Assembly (NCBI RefSeq): GCF_001425045.1
Contig: NZ_LMDJ01000023.1
Location: 385,420 to 449,419, forward strand
DNA length: 64,000 bases
Reading direction: 5' to 3'
Origin: Massilia sp. Root351
GTDB lineage: Bacteria; Pseudomonadota; Gammaproteobacteria; Burkholderiales; Burkholderiaceae_D
This document shows positions 54,831 through 63,214 of the stretch, piece by piece. Every line of letters starts with the position of its first letter. Position 1 is the first letter of the stretch. A program made the position numbers and the translations under genes. The notes under the pieces are model-generated. The model was not told the DNA's origin and searched no databases. It saw nothing but the letters and a program-made list of their open reading frames with translations.

Positions 54831-55556
54831 TCACTCCCGGTTGTCGCGCACGTCGGACAGCAGGCGCGCGAACTCGCTCTTGACCACTTGGTAGCACTCG
54901 CACACGTCCGCTTCCAGCCCGGCACGGTCGAGCACGGTGATATGGCCGCGCCGGTAGCTGATGTAGCCGAAGTCCTGCAGGCGGCCGGCCGCCTCCGTCA
55001 CGCCTTCGCGGCGCACTCCCAGCATGCCGGCGATCAGCTCCTGGGTCATGGTCAGTTCCTTGTCGCCCAGGCGGTCCAGCGTCAGCAGCAGCCAGCGGCA
55101 CAGCTGCTGGTACAGCGTGTGGTGCCGGTTGCAGACCGCCGTTTGCGACATCTGCGTCAGCAGCGCCTGGGTGTAGCGCAGCAGCAGGCGCATCGCGGGG
55201 CCGGCCCGGTTGAACTCTTCCTGCAGTATGGCAGCCCGCAACCGGTAGCCGTGGCCGCCGGTCTGCACCACGGCGCGGCTGGGCGTGGAATCGCCGCCCA
55301 TGAACAGTGCGATGCCCAGCACGCCCTCGTTGCCCACGCCGGCAATTTCCGACGAGCCGCCGTTCTCGAGCAGGTAGTGCAGCGAGACGATGGCGGTGGT
55401 GGGAAAATAGACGTGGGCGAGCTTGGCCCCGGATTCGTACAGCACGTCGCCCAGCCGCATGGCGACCAGTTCGAGGTGCGGCGCCAAGCGCGCCAATTCG
55501 GGGGCGGGCAGGGCGGACAGCAGATGGTTTTGTGTGGGGTCGTTAAGACCGGACAT
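54831..55556 (-). CDS. Crp/Fnr-family regulator without cluster cysteines
   Basis: A 241-residue regulator with a cyclic-nucleotide-like sensor barrel (PTTAIVSLHYLLENGGSSEI, GVGNEGVLGIALFMGG) and a Crp-type winged helix (MTQELIAGMLGVRREGVTEA). It lacks the N-terminal Cys cluster of the two FNR proteins, and its recognition helix (RREGVTEAAGRL) lacks the ExxSR of FNR, so it should read another sequence. This is a common proteobacterial subgroup of unknown signal. It heads the operon with the hybrid kinase (2-bp gap) and REC-PAS protein. Confidence 0.87.
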   Translation of the reverse strand: MSGLNDPTQNHLLSALPAPELARLAPHLELVAMRLGDVLYESGAKLAHVYFPTTAIVSLHYLLENGGSSEIAGVGNEGVLGIALFMGGDSTPSRAVVQTGGHGYRLRAAILQEEFNRAGPAMRLLLRYTQALLTQMSQTAVCNRHHTLYQQLCRWLLLTLDRLGDKELTMTQELIAGMLGVRREGVTEAAGRLQDFGYISYRRGHITVLDRAGLEADVCECYQVVKSEFARLLSDVRDNRE

Positions 55557-55671
55557 GTCAGGATTCCTGATTCCAGTCGTTAACTAGGTGGGTAGCAGAG
55601 GCGGCCGAACGATTGCCGTGTCGACACAGTAACACAGCGCATGTGTTTCCGTTGGTTTCTCTGCACGGTCC

Positions 55672-56433
55672 CTATTTATTCGCCACGCCCGGGATGTCCT
55701 TGGTCGCGGGGCCGAATTTGCCCTTCAGCTCGTCCACGCCCGATTGCGGCCGGGCCAGCGGCCGCAAAGCGGCCCGCTTGCCGCGCTTTTTCTCGGTGCT
55801 CATCTTCATGCGCTGGTCGCGCGCGGCCACCAGGCCGGGCAGGGCTTCGCCGTCGCGGTTGAAGGACCAGGCCAGCATCGGCTCGCCCAGCGGCAGCGTG
55901 TCATTGGGGTGGCCCTGGTGGCCGGTATTCCACACATGCCAGGTCTTGCCGTGGCTGTTGAGCTTGTCCTTCATCAGCGCCGTTTCCGCGGCTTCCGGTA
56001 TCCCCGGCGCCACCAGTTGCCCGCTCAGGATTTCGCCGTTGTGCGGATGCCAGTACTTGCGCTCGGCTTCCGGCAGCGTTTCAAACAGCTTCTCCGAAAT
56101 GATGTACTCGATGCCATGCAGGTTTGCCGCCTGGGTATTGCCGTCGAACAGCACGCACTGCGCGAAATCCTGGTTGCGCTGGTGGCAATAGTGATGCGCC
56201 TCGATCTGCTGTTCCGGATGCTCCTTCATGGGGTGGAAACCGACCAGGTAGATGTCGAACCTGGCCGCCGGCGTGTTATCTTGCAACACTTTCGCGCCGC
56301 CTTCCAGCACCCGGGTCCGCGCCGTCTTTTCCGCGCCCGGCGGCGCGGCAGCCGGCGCCACCGGTTGCTGCGCGGCGGCGCCGGCTGCCGCCAAGGCCGC
56401 TGCCAGAGCGGCTCTCTGAAATCCCGTGCCCAT
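55672..56433 (-). CDS. OBAP-family (DUF1264) protein, exported
   Basis: A 253-residue protein of the oil-body-associated protein family, also widespread in bacteria with unknown role. After a signal peptide (1-20, ending AAAQQ) the family core reads IYLVGFHPMKEHPEQQIEAH, HYCHQRNQDFAQCVLFDG and HGIEYIISEKLFETLPEAE, then WHPHNGEILSG. The His-rich blocks could bind metal. The start was chosen because GGAGG lies 5-6 bp before this ATG. The last 50 residues are Lys/Arg-rich. It is divergent from the TRAP transporter genes across 208 bp. Confidence 0.78.
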   Translation of the reverse strand: MGTGFQRAALAAALAAAGAAAQQPVAPAAAPPGAEKTARTRVLEGGAKVLQDNTPAARFDIYLVGFHPMKEHPEQQIEAHHYCHQRNQDFAQCVLFDGNTQAANLHGIEYIISEKLFETLPEAERKYWHPHNGEILSGQLVAPGIPEAAETALMKDKLNSHGKTWHVWNTGHQGHPNDTLPLGEPMLAWSFNRDGEALPGLVAARDQRMKMSTEKKRGKRAALRPLARPQSGVDELKGKFGPATKDIPGVANK

Positions 56434-56641
56434 GCGCGCCTCCATGCCACATGCAAACAGGGCACCAGCGTAACGTCTCCGTGGGCCTGCCCGCCACACC
56501 TTTCCGCAGGCAAACCGTTGCTCCGGGGCGGTTACCAGCGGGTGAATATTGATGTACTATCCTTGCAACAATCCTTTAATTTTCACAACGACCGGATGGC
56601 GCAATCACCTTGCACCAAAACGGCACAGGAGACATTTGTAC

Positions 56642-57184
56642 ATGCAAGGATTACTCCGCCTCTCGCACTGGCTCGACAAGATCGGCTACCGCTGCGGGCA
56701 ACTGGCCAACCTGATGATACTGGCTTCATGCGTCGTCAGTGCCAGCAACGCCATGATCCGTTACGGCTTCGACTGGAGCAACAACTGGCTGCTGGAACTG
56801 CAGTGGTACCTGTTCGGCGCCGCCGTCATGCTGGGCGCCAGCTACACCTTCCAGCGCAACGAGCATGTGCGCGTGGACCTGGTTTACGGCCACGTATCCG
56901 AGCGCAAGCAGCTCTGGATCGACGTGTTCGGCATCATCTTCTTCCTGTTCCCGGCCTGCGTGCTGTTCGCCTGGCTGTCCTGGTATTCGCTGTTCATGCC
57001 CTCGTGGGAAGTGCTGGAGCAGTCCAGCAACTCCGGCGGCCTGCCGCGCTACCCGATCAAGATCATCGTGCCCCTTGGCTTCGCGCTGCTCACGCTGCAA
57101 GGCATAGCCGAACTGATTAAACGCATCGCCGCACTGGCCGGCAAAGCCCACCTGGACAGCAAGTACGAAAGGCCAGTGCAATGA
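56642..57184 (+). CDS. TRAP transporter small permease (DctQ type)
   Basis: A 180-residue inner-membrane protein with four hydrophobic segments. The second carries the DctQ-type motif WLLELQWYLFGAAVMLGAS and is followed by RNEHVRVDLVYGHVSER. It works with the large permease of the next gene, overlapping by ATGA. AGGAGAC lies 9 bp before the ATG. TRAP carriers import organic acids with Na+ and need a periplasmic DctP protein; none is encoded in the window. Confidence 0.88.
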   Translation: MQGLLRLSHWLDKIGYRCGQLANLMILASCVVSASNAMIRYGFDWSNNWLLELQWYLFGAAVMLGASYTFQRNEHVRVDLVYGHVSERKQLWIDVFGIIFFLFPACVLFAWLSWYSLFMPSWEVLEQSSNSGGLPRYPIKIIVPLGFALLTLQGIAELIKRIAALAGKAHLDSKYERPVQ

Positions 57185-58944
57185 TTCCGCTCGAAATAAT
57201 GCCGCCGCTGATGTTTGGCGGCCTGGTCGTGTTCATGCTGGTCGGCTTCCCGGTGGCGTTCTCGCTGCTGGCGGTCGGCCTGTTCTTTGGCCTGATCGCC
57301 ATGTGGCAGGGTTTCTTCGGCGTGTCCTTCATGCAGGCCGTGCCGCAGCGCATCTTCGGCAGCGTGCTGGCCAATGATCTGCTGCTGGCGATTCCGTTCT
57401 TCACCTTCATGGGGGCGGTGCTGGAAAAGTGCCGCCTGGCCGAGGACATGCTGGACTCCATGGGCCAGCTGTTCGGCAAGATGCGCGGCGGCCTGGGCTA
57501 CTCGGTCATCATCGTCGGCTTCATCCTGGGCGCCATCACCGGCACCGTGGCGGCGCAGGTGATCGCCATGGCCATGATTTCGCTGCCGGTCATGATGCGC
57601 TACGGTTACCACATGCGCTACGCCACCGGCGTGCTGGCCGCTTCGGGCACCATCACGCAACTGGTGCCGCCGTCGCTGGTGCTGGTGGTGCTGGCCGACC
57701 AACTGAAAACCCAGACCGCCAGCGCCGATGTGGGCAGCATGTACCTGGGCGCCTGGGGCCCGTCGCTGGTGCAGATCGGCCTGTTCGCGCTTTACACCTT
57801 TGTGCTCTCGCGCGTGCGTCCGGACTGGCTGCCGGCCGCCCCGCGCGACGAGAAAACGCTGGAAGGCTGGGCCTTGTGGCGCCAGTGCCTGCGCGGCATC
57901 ATCCCGGCCGCCGTGCTGATCTTCATGGTGCTGGGCACCATGATGCTGGGCATCGCCACGCCGACCGAATCGGGCGCCATGGGGGCGCTGGGCGCGGTGA
58001 TGCTGGCGGTGCTCCGGCATCCGGAGTTCACCCTGCGCGACAAGGTCGTGTTCCGGGTGGGCATGGCGGCCATGGTGCTGGCCGGCCTGATCGGCGCTTT
58101 CTACTATGAAAAGCTGACCGGCCTGGCGCAGCCCGCCAAGCCCTTCGTGCAAGCGGCGCTGGCGGTGCTGTACATCGCCGTGATCTGGATGGTGGTGCGC
58201 GCCAGCCGCATCAAGCCGCTGCGTGAACTGATCAAGCTGAGCTACCAGTCCACCATGCGCCTGACCGCGATGGTGGTGTTCATCCTGATCGGCTCGACCT
58301 GCTTCTCGGTGGTGTTCCAGGGCGTGGACGGCGGCGTGTGGGTCGAGCACCTGTTCACCGGCATACCCGGCGGCTGGATCGGCTTCCTGCTGGTGGTCAA
58401 CCTGTTCGTGTTCTTCCTGGCCTTCTTCCTCGATTTCTTCGAAATCGCCTTCATCGTGGTGCCCATGCTGGCGCCGGTGGCGCAAAAGATCCTGGCGCCC
58501 GAGCTGGAGCCGATGATGGGCAGCCCGGAAGCGGCCGCCTCGGCTGCGCTGGTGTGGTTTGGCGTGATGCTGTGCGTGAACATGCAGACCTCCTTCATGC
58601 ACCCGCCATTCGGCTTCGCGCTGTTCTACCTGCGCGGCGTGGCGCCCAAGGAAGTCAAGAGCTCCGATATCTACTGGGGCGCCTTGCCGTGGGTGGGCCT
58701 GCAAATGGTGATGGTGCTGCTGGTGGCGGCGTTCCCGCAAACGGTGACCATGTTCCTGGACAAAGGCACACCGGGCACAACGGGCTCGGGCGACCTGATC
58801 ATCGAACGGCCGGCCGGGGATACCGGGCAGGGCGCGGAACCGGACTTCCAGATTCCGCAGTTCGACGACAGCACGCCGGCCGAACCGCCCGCAAGCAAAC
58901 CGGAGCCGGCGCCGGCACCCAAGCCGGAACCGGACAAGAAGTAG
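57181..58944 (+). CDS. TRAP transporter large permease (DctM type), extended
   Basis: An inner-membrane carrier subunit of 587 residues, well above the usual 425-440. It has the DctM repeats (LLLAIPFFTFMGAVLEKCRL, GGLGYSVIIVGFILGAITGT, ASGTITQLVPPSLVLVVLAD). Extra length comes from an insertion with added membrane helices in the middle (about 275-360) and a hydrophilic Pro/Glu/Lys tail of about 60 residues, ending PAPKPEPDKK. Long DctM proteins of this kind occur in other proteobacteria. The substrate is unknown. The flavoprotein gene follows after 10 bp. Confidence 0.88.
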   Translation: MIPLEIMPPLMFGGLVVFMLVGFPVAFSLLAVGLFFGLIAMWQGFFGVSFMQAVPQRIFGSVLANDLLLAIPFFTFMGAVLEKCRLAEDMLDSMGQLFGKMRGGLGYSVIIVGFILGAITGTVAAQVIAMAMISLPVMMRYGYHMRYATGVLAASGTITQLVPPSLVLVVLADQLKTQTASADVGSMYLGAWGPSLVQIGLFALYTFVLSRVRPDWLPAAPRDEKTLEGWALWRQCLRGIIPAAVLIFMVLGTMMLGIATPTESGAMGALGAVMLAVLRHPEFTLRDKVVFRVGMAAMVLAGLIGAFYYEKLTGLAQPAKPFVQAALAVLYIAVIWMVVRASRIKPLRELIKLSYQSTMRLTAMVVFILIGSTCFSVVFQGVDGGVWVEHLFTGIPGGWIGFLLVVNLFVFFLAFFLDFFEIAFIVVPMLAPVAQKILAPELEPMMGSPEAAASAALVWFGVMLCVNMQTSFMHPPFGFALFYLRGVAPKEVKSSDIYWGALPWVGLQMVMVLLVAAFPQTVTMFLDKGTPGTTGSGDLIIERPAGDTGQGAEPDFQIPQFDDSTPAEPPASKPEPAPAPKPEPDKK

Positions 58945-58954
58945 GGAGCCCGCC

Positions 58955-60646
58955 ATGACCGCCTCGCCGTTCGACCAGCCGCCGCTTCCGACCCCGGAAC
59001 TGGAGCGGCGCCGCCACCAGATTTTCCCGGTGCTGAGCGAGGCGGATATCCGCCACGTGAGCCGCTTCGGCGAGGAGCGCGTCTACCGCGGCGGCGAGGT
59101 GCTGTTCGAGGCCGGCAAGCCGACGCCCGGCATCATGTTCGTGCTGGAAGGCGGCATTACGGTCCACCGCCACAACGGCTTCGACACCTGCGCCCGGATC
59201 GCCACCCTGCGGCCGGGCCAGTTCACCGGCGAGGTCGGCGAGCTGTCCTGCCGGCCGGCCATGGCCAACGGCATCGCCAGCGGCGAGCTGCGGGTGCGGC
59301 TGCTGCCGGCCGAGGCGCTGCGCGCGCTGCTGGTCGCCAGCACCGACCTGAGCGAGCGCATCATCCGGGCGCTGATACTGCGCACCGTGACCCTGCTTGA
59401 GCAAAACTCCGGCGGCCCCGTCATCATCGCCCCGCGCGGGCATGGCCGGGTGCACGCGCTGGAGAGTTTTTTGACCGCCAACGCGCACCCCTACACGGTG
59501 CTGGACCCGGTCACCGATTCGCGCGCCGTCGCGCTGGTGGAGCAGCACCGGCCGGCGGCGGAGGAGTGGCCGCTGGTGGTCTGCCCTGGCGTGGGGCTGA
59601 AGAAAAATCCGTCGATCGTGGAGCTGGGCCGCTGCATCGGCATGCTGCGCCCGCTGAGCGAGGACAAGCTGTGGGACGTGATCGTGGTCGGCGCCGGCCC
59701 GGCCGGACTGGCGACGGCGGTGTATGCCGCGTCCGAGGGCCTGTCGGTGCTGGCGCTCGAAACGCGCGCCTACGGCGGCCAGGCCGGGGCCAGCGCGCGC
59801 ATTGAAAACTACCTCGGTTTCCCGACCGGGATATCGGGCGGCGCGCTGACCGGTCGCGCTTACGTGCAGGCCGAAAAGTTCGGCGTCGAGATCGCCATTC
59901 CGGCGCCGGCGGGCCGGCTGGACTGCGCCGGCTATCCCTTGCGGGTGGAAATGTGCGGCAGCCTGACGCTGCTCAAGGCGCGCGCCGTGGTGCTGTCGTG
60001 CGGCGCCCGCTACCGCCGGCCGTCGCTGGCCAACCTGAAGCAGTTTGAAGGCAAGGGCGTCTATTACTGGGCCTCGCCGGTGGAGGCGCAGCTGTGCAAG
60101 GCGGAAGAGGTGGTGCTGGTAGGCGGCGGCAATTCGGCCGGCCAGGCCGCCGTGTTCCTGGCCGGCCACGCCGCCAAGGTGCACATCCTGATCCGCAAGG
60201 GCAGCCTGGCCTCGACCATGTCCAGCTACCTGATCGAACGGATACAGGCCACGCCCAACATCGAGTTGCACACCCACTCGGAAATCATCGCGCTGGAAGG
60301 CGACGACGACGGCTTAAAGCAGGTCCGGATACGCAGTTCGCGCAGCGGCGAGGAAATCGATTGCGATACCTGCCGCGTGTTCCTCTTTATCGGTGCGGAC
60401 CCCAACACGGGGTGGCTGGGCGACTGCGGCGTGGAAGTCGACGAACACGGCTTCATCCGTACCGGTTTCAACGCCATGCTGCCCTTGCAGACCAGTGTTC
60501 CCGGCGTGTTTGCCATCGGCGACGTGCGCGCCGGCTCGACCAAGCGGGTGGCCGCAGCGGTCGGCGAGGGTGCGGCGGTGGTGGCGCAGATCCACCAGTT
60601 CCTGGCAGCTGCGGAGCTGCAGGCGGTACAGACCTCACAGGTTTAA
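58955..60646 (+). CDS. Cyclic-nucleotide-binding domain / thioredoxin-reductase-like flavoprotein
   Basis: A 563-residue fusion. An N-terminal cNMP-binding domain (about 20-140; YRGGEVLFEAGKPTPGIMFV, GQFTGEVGELSCRPAM) is followed by a thioredoxin-like fold (about 150-230). A class II flavin reductase then shows FAD motif VGAGPAGLATAVYAA, NADPH motif VGGGNSAGQAAVFLA and FAD end AIGDVRAGSTKRVAAAVGEG. The CxxC of thioredoxin reductase is absent: where CATC should be there is YYWASPVEAQLC. It probably reduces something other than thioredoxin. Its TAA shares TTAA with the antisense SDR stop. Confidence 0.87.
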   Translation: MTASPFDQPPLPTPELERRRHQIFPVLSEADIRHVSRFGEERVYRGGEVLFEAGKPTPGIMFVLEGGITVHRHNGFDTCARIATLRPGQFTGEVGELSCRPAMANGIASGELRVRLLPAEALRALLVASTDLSERIIRALILRTVTLLEQNSGGPVIIAPRGHGRVHALESFLTANAHPYTVLDPVTDSRAVALVEQHRPAAEEWPLVVCPGVGLKKNPSIVELGRCIGMLRPLSEDKLWDVIVVGAGPAGLATAVYAASEGLSVLALETRAYGGQAGASARIENYLGFPTGISGGALTGRAYVQAEKFGVEIAIPAPAGRLDCAGYPLRVEMCGSLTLLKARAVVLSCGARYRRPSLANLKQFEGKGVYYWASPVEAQLCKAEEVVLVGGGNSAGQAAVFLAGHAAKVHILIRKGSLASTMSSYLIERIQATPNIELHTHSEIIALEGDDDGLKQVRIRSSRSGEEIDCDTCRVFLFIGADPNTGWLGDCGVEVDEHGFIRTGFNAMLPLQTSVPGVFAIGDVRAGSTKRVAAAVGEGAAVVAQIHQFLAAAELQAVQTSQV

Positions 60647-61395
60647 GCCGCGTCCAGGCCGCCGTCCACCGTAATCACCTGGGCGGTGAGCCAGGCCGCA
60701 CCGGGCGCGGCCAGCGCGACGATCCAGGGCGCCACATCTTCCGGCACGCCGCGCCGCCCCAGCGGAATGCGGGCGGCTTCCTCGGCCTTCACTTGGACCA
60801 CCTGTTCCGGCGACAGCTTCATGCGTTCGGAGAGGAACTCGGTTTCGGTCGGCCCGGCCGCCACCGCGTTGACGCGCACGCCGTCGGGCGCCAGCTCCAG
60901 CGCCCAACAGCGCGTCATGTGTTCCAGCGCGGCCTTGCTGGCAGCGTAGTGGGACAAGCCCGGCGCCGCCTTGTGGCCGAAAGTGCTCGAAACGTTCACG
61001 ATGGCGCCGCGCGCAGCCTTCAGATGCGGCAGCGCGGCAGTGGCCAGCAGCGACGGGCCGATCACGTTGACCGCGAAAATCTCCCTGACGCGTTCCACGC
61101 CGGCTTCGGCCAGCGGCAGGATGGCGCCTGCGCCCGCGTTGTTCACCAGGATATCCAGCCTGCCCCAGCGTTCGATGACGGTTCGCACCGTCTGCGCCGC
61201 GTCTTGCGTACTGCCGGCGTCGGCCACCACGTAGCCGATGCGCGGATTCTCGCCGGCCAGCTCCTGTAAAACCGCCTCGCGGCGGCCGGTGACCACGACG
61301 CGCGCGCCTTGCGCCGCGAACTGCCGCGCAGCCGCGCGGCCTATGCCGGCGCCGCCGCCGGTGATCAGTACAACTTTGTCGGTAAATTGATGCAT
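60643..61395 (-). CDS. Short-chain dehydrogenase/reductase
   Basis: A classical SDR of 250 residues. The cofactor motif is TGGGAGIGRA, with Arg in VVTGRREAV suggesting NADP(H). NNAGAGA follows, and the catalytic set is Ser in VNVSSTFG and YAASK. The C-terminal WLTAQVITVDGGLDAA is typical. AAGGAC stands 6-7 bp before the ATG. It starts 17 bp after the MerR gene, so the two form an operon, and the regulator probably controls it. The substrate is unknown. Confidence 0.9.
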   Translation of the reverse strand: MHQFTDKVVLITGGGAGIGRAAARQFAAQGARVVVTGRREAVLQELAGENPRIGYVVADAGSTQDAAQTVRTVIERWGRLDILVNNAGAGAILPLAEAGVERVREIFAVNVIGPSLLATAALPHLKAARGAIVNVSSTFGHKAAPGLSHYAASKAALEHMTRCWALELAPDGVRVNAVAAGPTETEFLSERMKLSPEQVVQVKAEEAARIPLGRRGVPEDVAPWIVALAAPGAAWLTAQVITVDGGLDAA

Positions 61396-61412
61396 TTCCT
61401 TGTCCTTTTTGG

Positions 61413-61775
61413 TTAAAAAGCAGAGGGGAGGAACAGCTGCGCCATGCGTTCCGCCAGGCGCGCCCGCCGTTCGCCGAGTACCGCGAGCAGCGCATCCAGT
61501 TCCTGCAGCTTTGCGCGGTGCTGCAGCAGGCCGGCCTCGCATTGTCCGGCCTCCGCCTGCTCTTGCGCGTAGCAGTGCATAAAGCCCTGGATCTGCCGCG
61601 TGCTGAAGCCGCAGTCAAGCAGTTCGCGCACCCAGCGCACCTTGCCTACCGTGTCCGGCGCATAGTCCCGGTAGCCGTTCGGCAGCCGCCGCGACTGAAT
61701 CAGCCCTTGTGCTTCGTAGTGCCGCAGCAGGCGCCCGGTGATGCCGGCGGCGCGCGCAAGTTCGCCTATCCGCAT
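61413..61775 (-). CDS. MerR-family transcriptional regulator
   Basis: A 120-residue MerR protein. The winged helix is MRIGELARAAGITGRLLRHY followed by EAQGLIQSRRLPNGYRDY. A long dimer helix covers about 75-115, with single Cys residues in LLDCGF, MHCYAQ and GQCEAG. It has no C-terminal metal loop, so it resembles the SoxR/CueR-like small group or quinone/aldehyde sensors. GGGGGAT stands about 8 bp before the ATG. An inverted repeat lies 31 bp upstream. Confidence 0.88.
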   Translation of the reverse strand: MRIGELARAAGITGRLLRHYEAQGLIQSRRLPNGYRDYAPDTVGKVRWVRELLDCGFSTRQIQGFMHCYAQEQAEAGQCEAGLLQHRAKLQELDALLAVLGERRARLAERMAQLFLPSAF

Positions 61776-61805
61776 TGCTCATCCCCCTTTAGCCATTCTC
61801 GGCGA

Positions 61806-61827
61806 TTGACATTAGTGGCATTGTCAA
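61806..61827. promoter_or_regulatory. Inverted repeat TTGACA-N10-TGTCAA upstream of the MerR gene
   Basis: TTGACA and TGTCAA are exact complements separated by 10 bp, forming a -35-like operator as used by MerR proteins. It overlaps the stop codon of the upstream flavodoxin gene. No convincing -10 is visible. Confidence 0.5.
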
Positions 61828-62450
61828 GCGGCCTGGCGTTCGGCCAAGTCTTCCGACAAGGCCGCGCGGCCGGCCGCCATCTGGCGCGCCGCCAGCGCAA
61901 CCCGGGAGCCCAGATGGGCGGAGGTTTTCAGGTCGGCCGGCGTGGCGCCTTCGTCAGCGCCCGCGTCGGCGTCCGACTGTGCCGCCGCGCCGATATAGAA
62001 GCCGTGGCGGTTCAGCGTGTCCTCGCTGCTTTGGGAGCTGTTGTGGCCACCCTGCAGGCCCAGGTTGATCCAGTTCATGCCGTGCTGCGCGGCGAAGATG
62101 GCGAGCTGCTGCAGCGTGGCCAGCTTGTCGCCGGAGCGGTTGGCGGCGTTGGTGAAGCCTGCGGCCAGCTTGTCCTTCCATTTGGCATCGATGAAGGCGC
62201 GGCGCGAACTGGCGTCCATGAACATTTTGAACTGGCCGGAGGCGCTGCCCATGTAGGTGGGGCAGCCGAAGATGATGGCGTCCACCTGTTCCAGCGTGTC
62301 CCAGTACCGGTCGATCTCCCCGACGCCGATCAGCAGGGCCTCCGCGCCTGCCGAGGTGGCGCCGGTTGCGACGGCCTCGGCATGCCTGGCGGTGTGGCCG
62401 TAGCCGCTGTGATAGACGACGGCGACGCGAACGTTGATTGCTTTTGACAT
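61824..62450 (-). CDS. Flavodoxin-family NAD(P)H-dependent oxidoreductase (WrbA-like)
   Basis: A 208-residue flavodoxin-fold protein. The FMN phosphate loop is VVYHSGYGHTARHAEAVATG and the second FMN block is FGCPTYMGSASGQFKMFMD, as in WrbA-type quinone reductases. TLQQLAIFAAQHGMNWINLG contributes the third. The C-terminal 40 residues are an Ala-rich helix. It is cytoplasmic and probably makes two-electron reductions of quinones. It lies just upstream of the MerR-SDR pair on the same strand, suggesting a joint quinone or electrophile response. The ribosome site is weak. Confidence 0.87.
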   Translation of the reverse strand: MSKAINVRVAVVYHSGYGHTARHAEAVATGATSAGAEALLIGVGEIDRYWDTLEQVDAIIFGCPTYMGSASGQFKMFMDASSRRAFIDAKWKDKLAAGFTNAANRSGDKLATLQQLAIFAAQHGMNWINLGLQGGHNSSQSSEDTLNRHGFYIGAAAQSDADAGADEGATPADLKTSAHLGSRVALAARQMAAGRAALSEDLAERQAA

Positions 62451-62616
62451 GATGTGTCTTTCGGTAGGTCGCGGCGGCACGGGTGTGCCACCTCATACAC
62501 TATTAGACGCAGGCGCAGGCCGGTTTGTGACAGGCTGCCCATCAACACGCGCCGATGAGGCTACGGGCAGGGGGCTTGGGGCGGCGGATAGAATTGGAGA
62601 GAATTGGCAGCGTTGA

Positions 62617-62648
62617 AAGGTGAAAGAATAGACATCACACTTCACCTT
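62617..62648. repeat. 8-bp inverted repeat upstream of the DUF4123 gene pair
   Basis: AAGGTGAA and TTCACCTT are separated by 16 bp, ending 11 bp before the next gene. It could be an operator or a leader hairpin that covers the start. Confidence 0.4.
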
Positions 62649-62659
62649 GCGCACCTCCC

Positions 62660-63214
62660 ATGAACGTCTGCCTCTCGGACCACCCGGACCGGCTTGAACT
62701 CAGCATCTTCCGCGCGCGCGGCGCGTCCGGCAGCGTGGCGCACGGCAGCGCGCAGGAGGTATACCGCTACATCAAGGCGCGTACCAGCCGGATCGGCGCT
62801 GCCGCCGAACTGCGCGAGCTGATGGAGAAGCAGGGCGCGCACAATCTGCGCTCCGACGACGACGTGTGGCGCGAGGCCGCCTCGCAAGTGATGCTGGGGC
62901 GCCTGTTCCTGCTGCTGGGCGAGCAGCGTCCGGCCGTCAGCCCCGGTGCTGGCGACCCCGAGGCGCCGCCAGCGCTGGCAGAGCGCCCCAGGCGTCCCGC
63001 CGTCTCGCCGCCGCCGCCGTTGCCGCCGCCGCGCAAGGCAGCAGCAACTGAAGCGCCGCCGCCCGAACCCGAAGTAACGGCGGCGCTGGCGCAGGACGTG
63101 CAGGCGGCGGCGCTGGAAGAGGCGGCCAAGGACGGCACGCCGTTCTGCGAAGTCTGCGAGAAGGCCAAGGCGGCGCGCGAAGCGGCGGCAGCGGACTCCC
63201 GGGCCGCAGCATGA
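62660..63214 (+). CDS. Uncharacterised protein paired with DUF4123; type VI accessory candidate
   Basis: A 184-residue cytoplasmic protein I cannot assign. The first 90 residues are helical (VYRYIKARTSRIGAAAELRE, VWREAASQVMLGRLFLLLGE). A Pro/Ala-rich linker with PPPPLPPP follows. The end has GTPFCEVCEKAKAAREAA, whose CxxC could bind zinc. Its stop overlaps the DUF4123 start by ATGA, so the two are made together. An adaptor or chaperone role in type VI effector loading is possible, but only from that partnership. No good ribosome site is visible. Confidence 0.65.
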   Translation: MNVCLSDHPDRLELSIFRARGASGSVAHGSAQEVYRYIKARTSRIGAAAELRELMEKQGAHNLRSDDDVWREAASQVMLGRLFLLLGEQRPAVSPGAGDPEAPPALAERPRRPAVSPPPPLPPPRKAAATEAPPPEPEVTAALAQDVQAAALEEAAKDGTPFCEVCEKAKAAREAAAADSRAAA

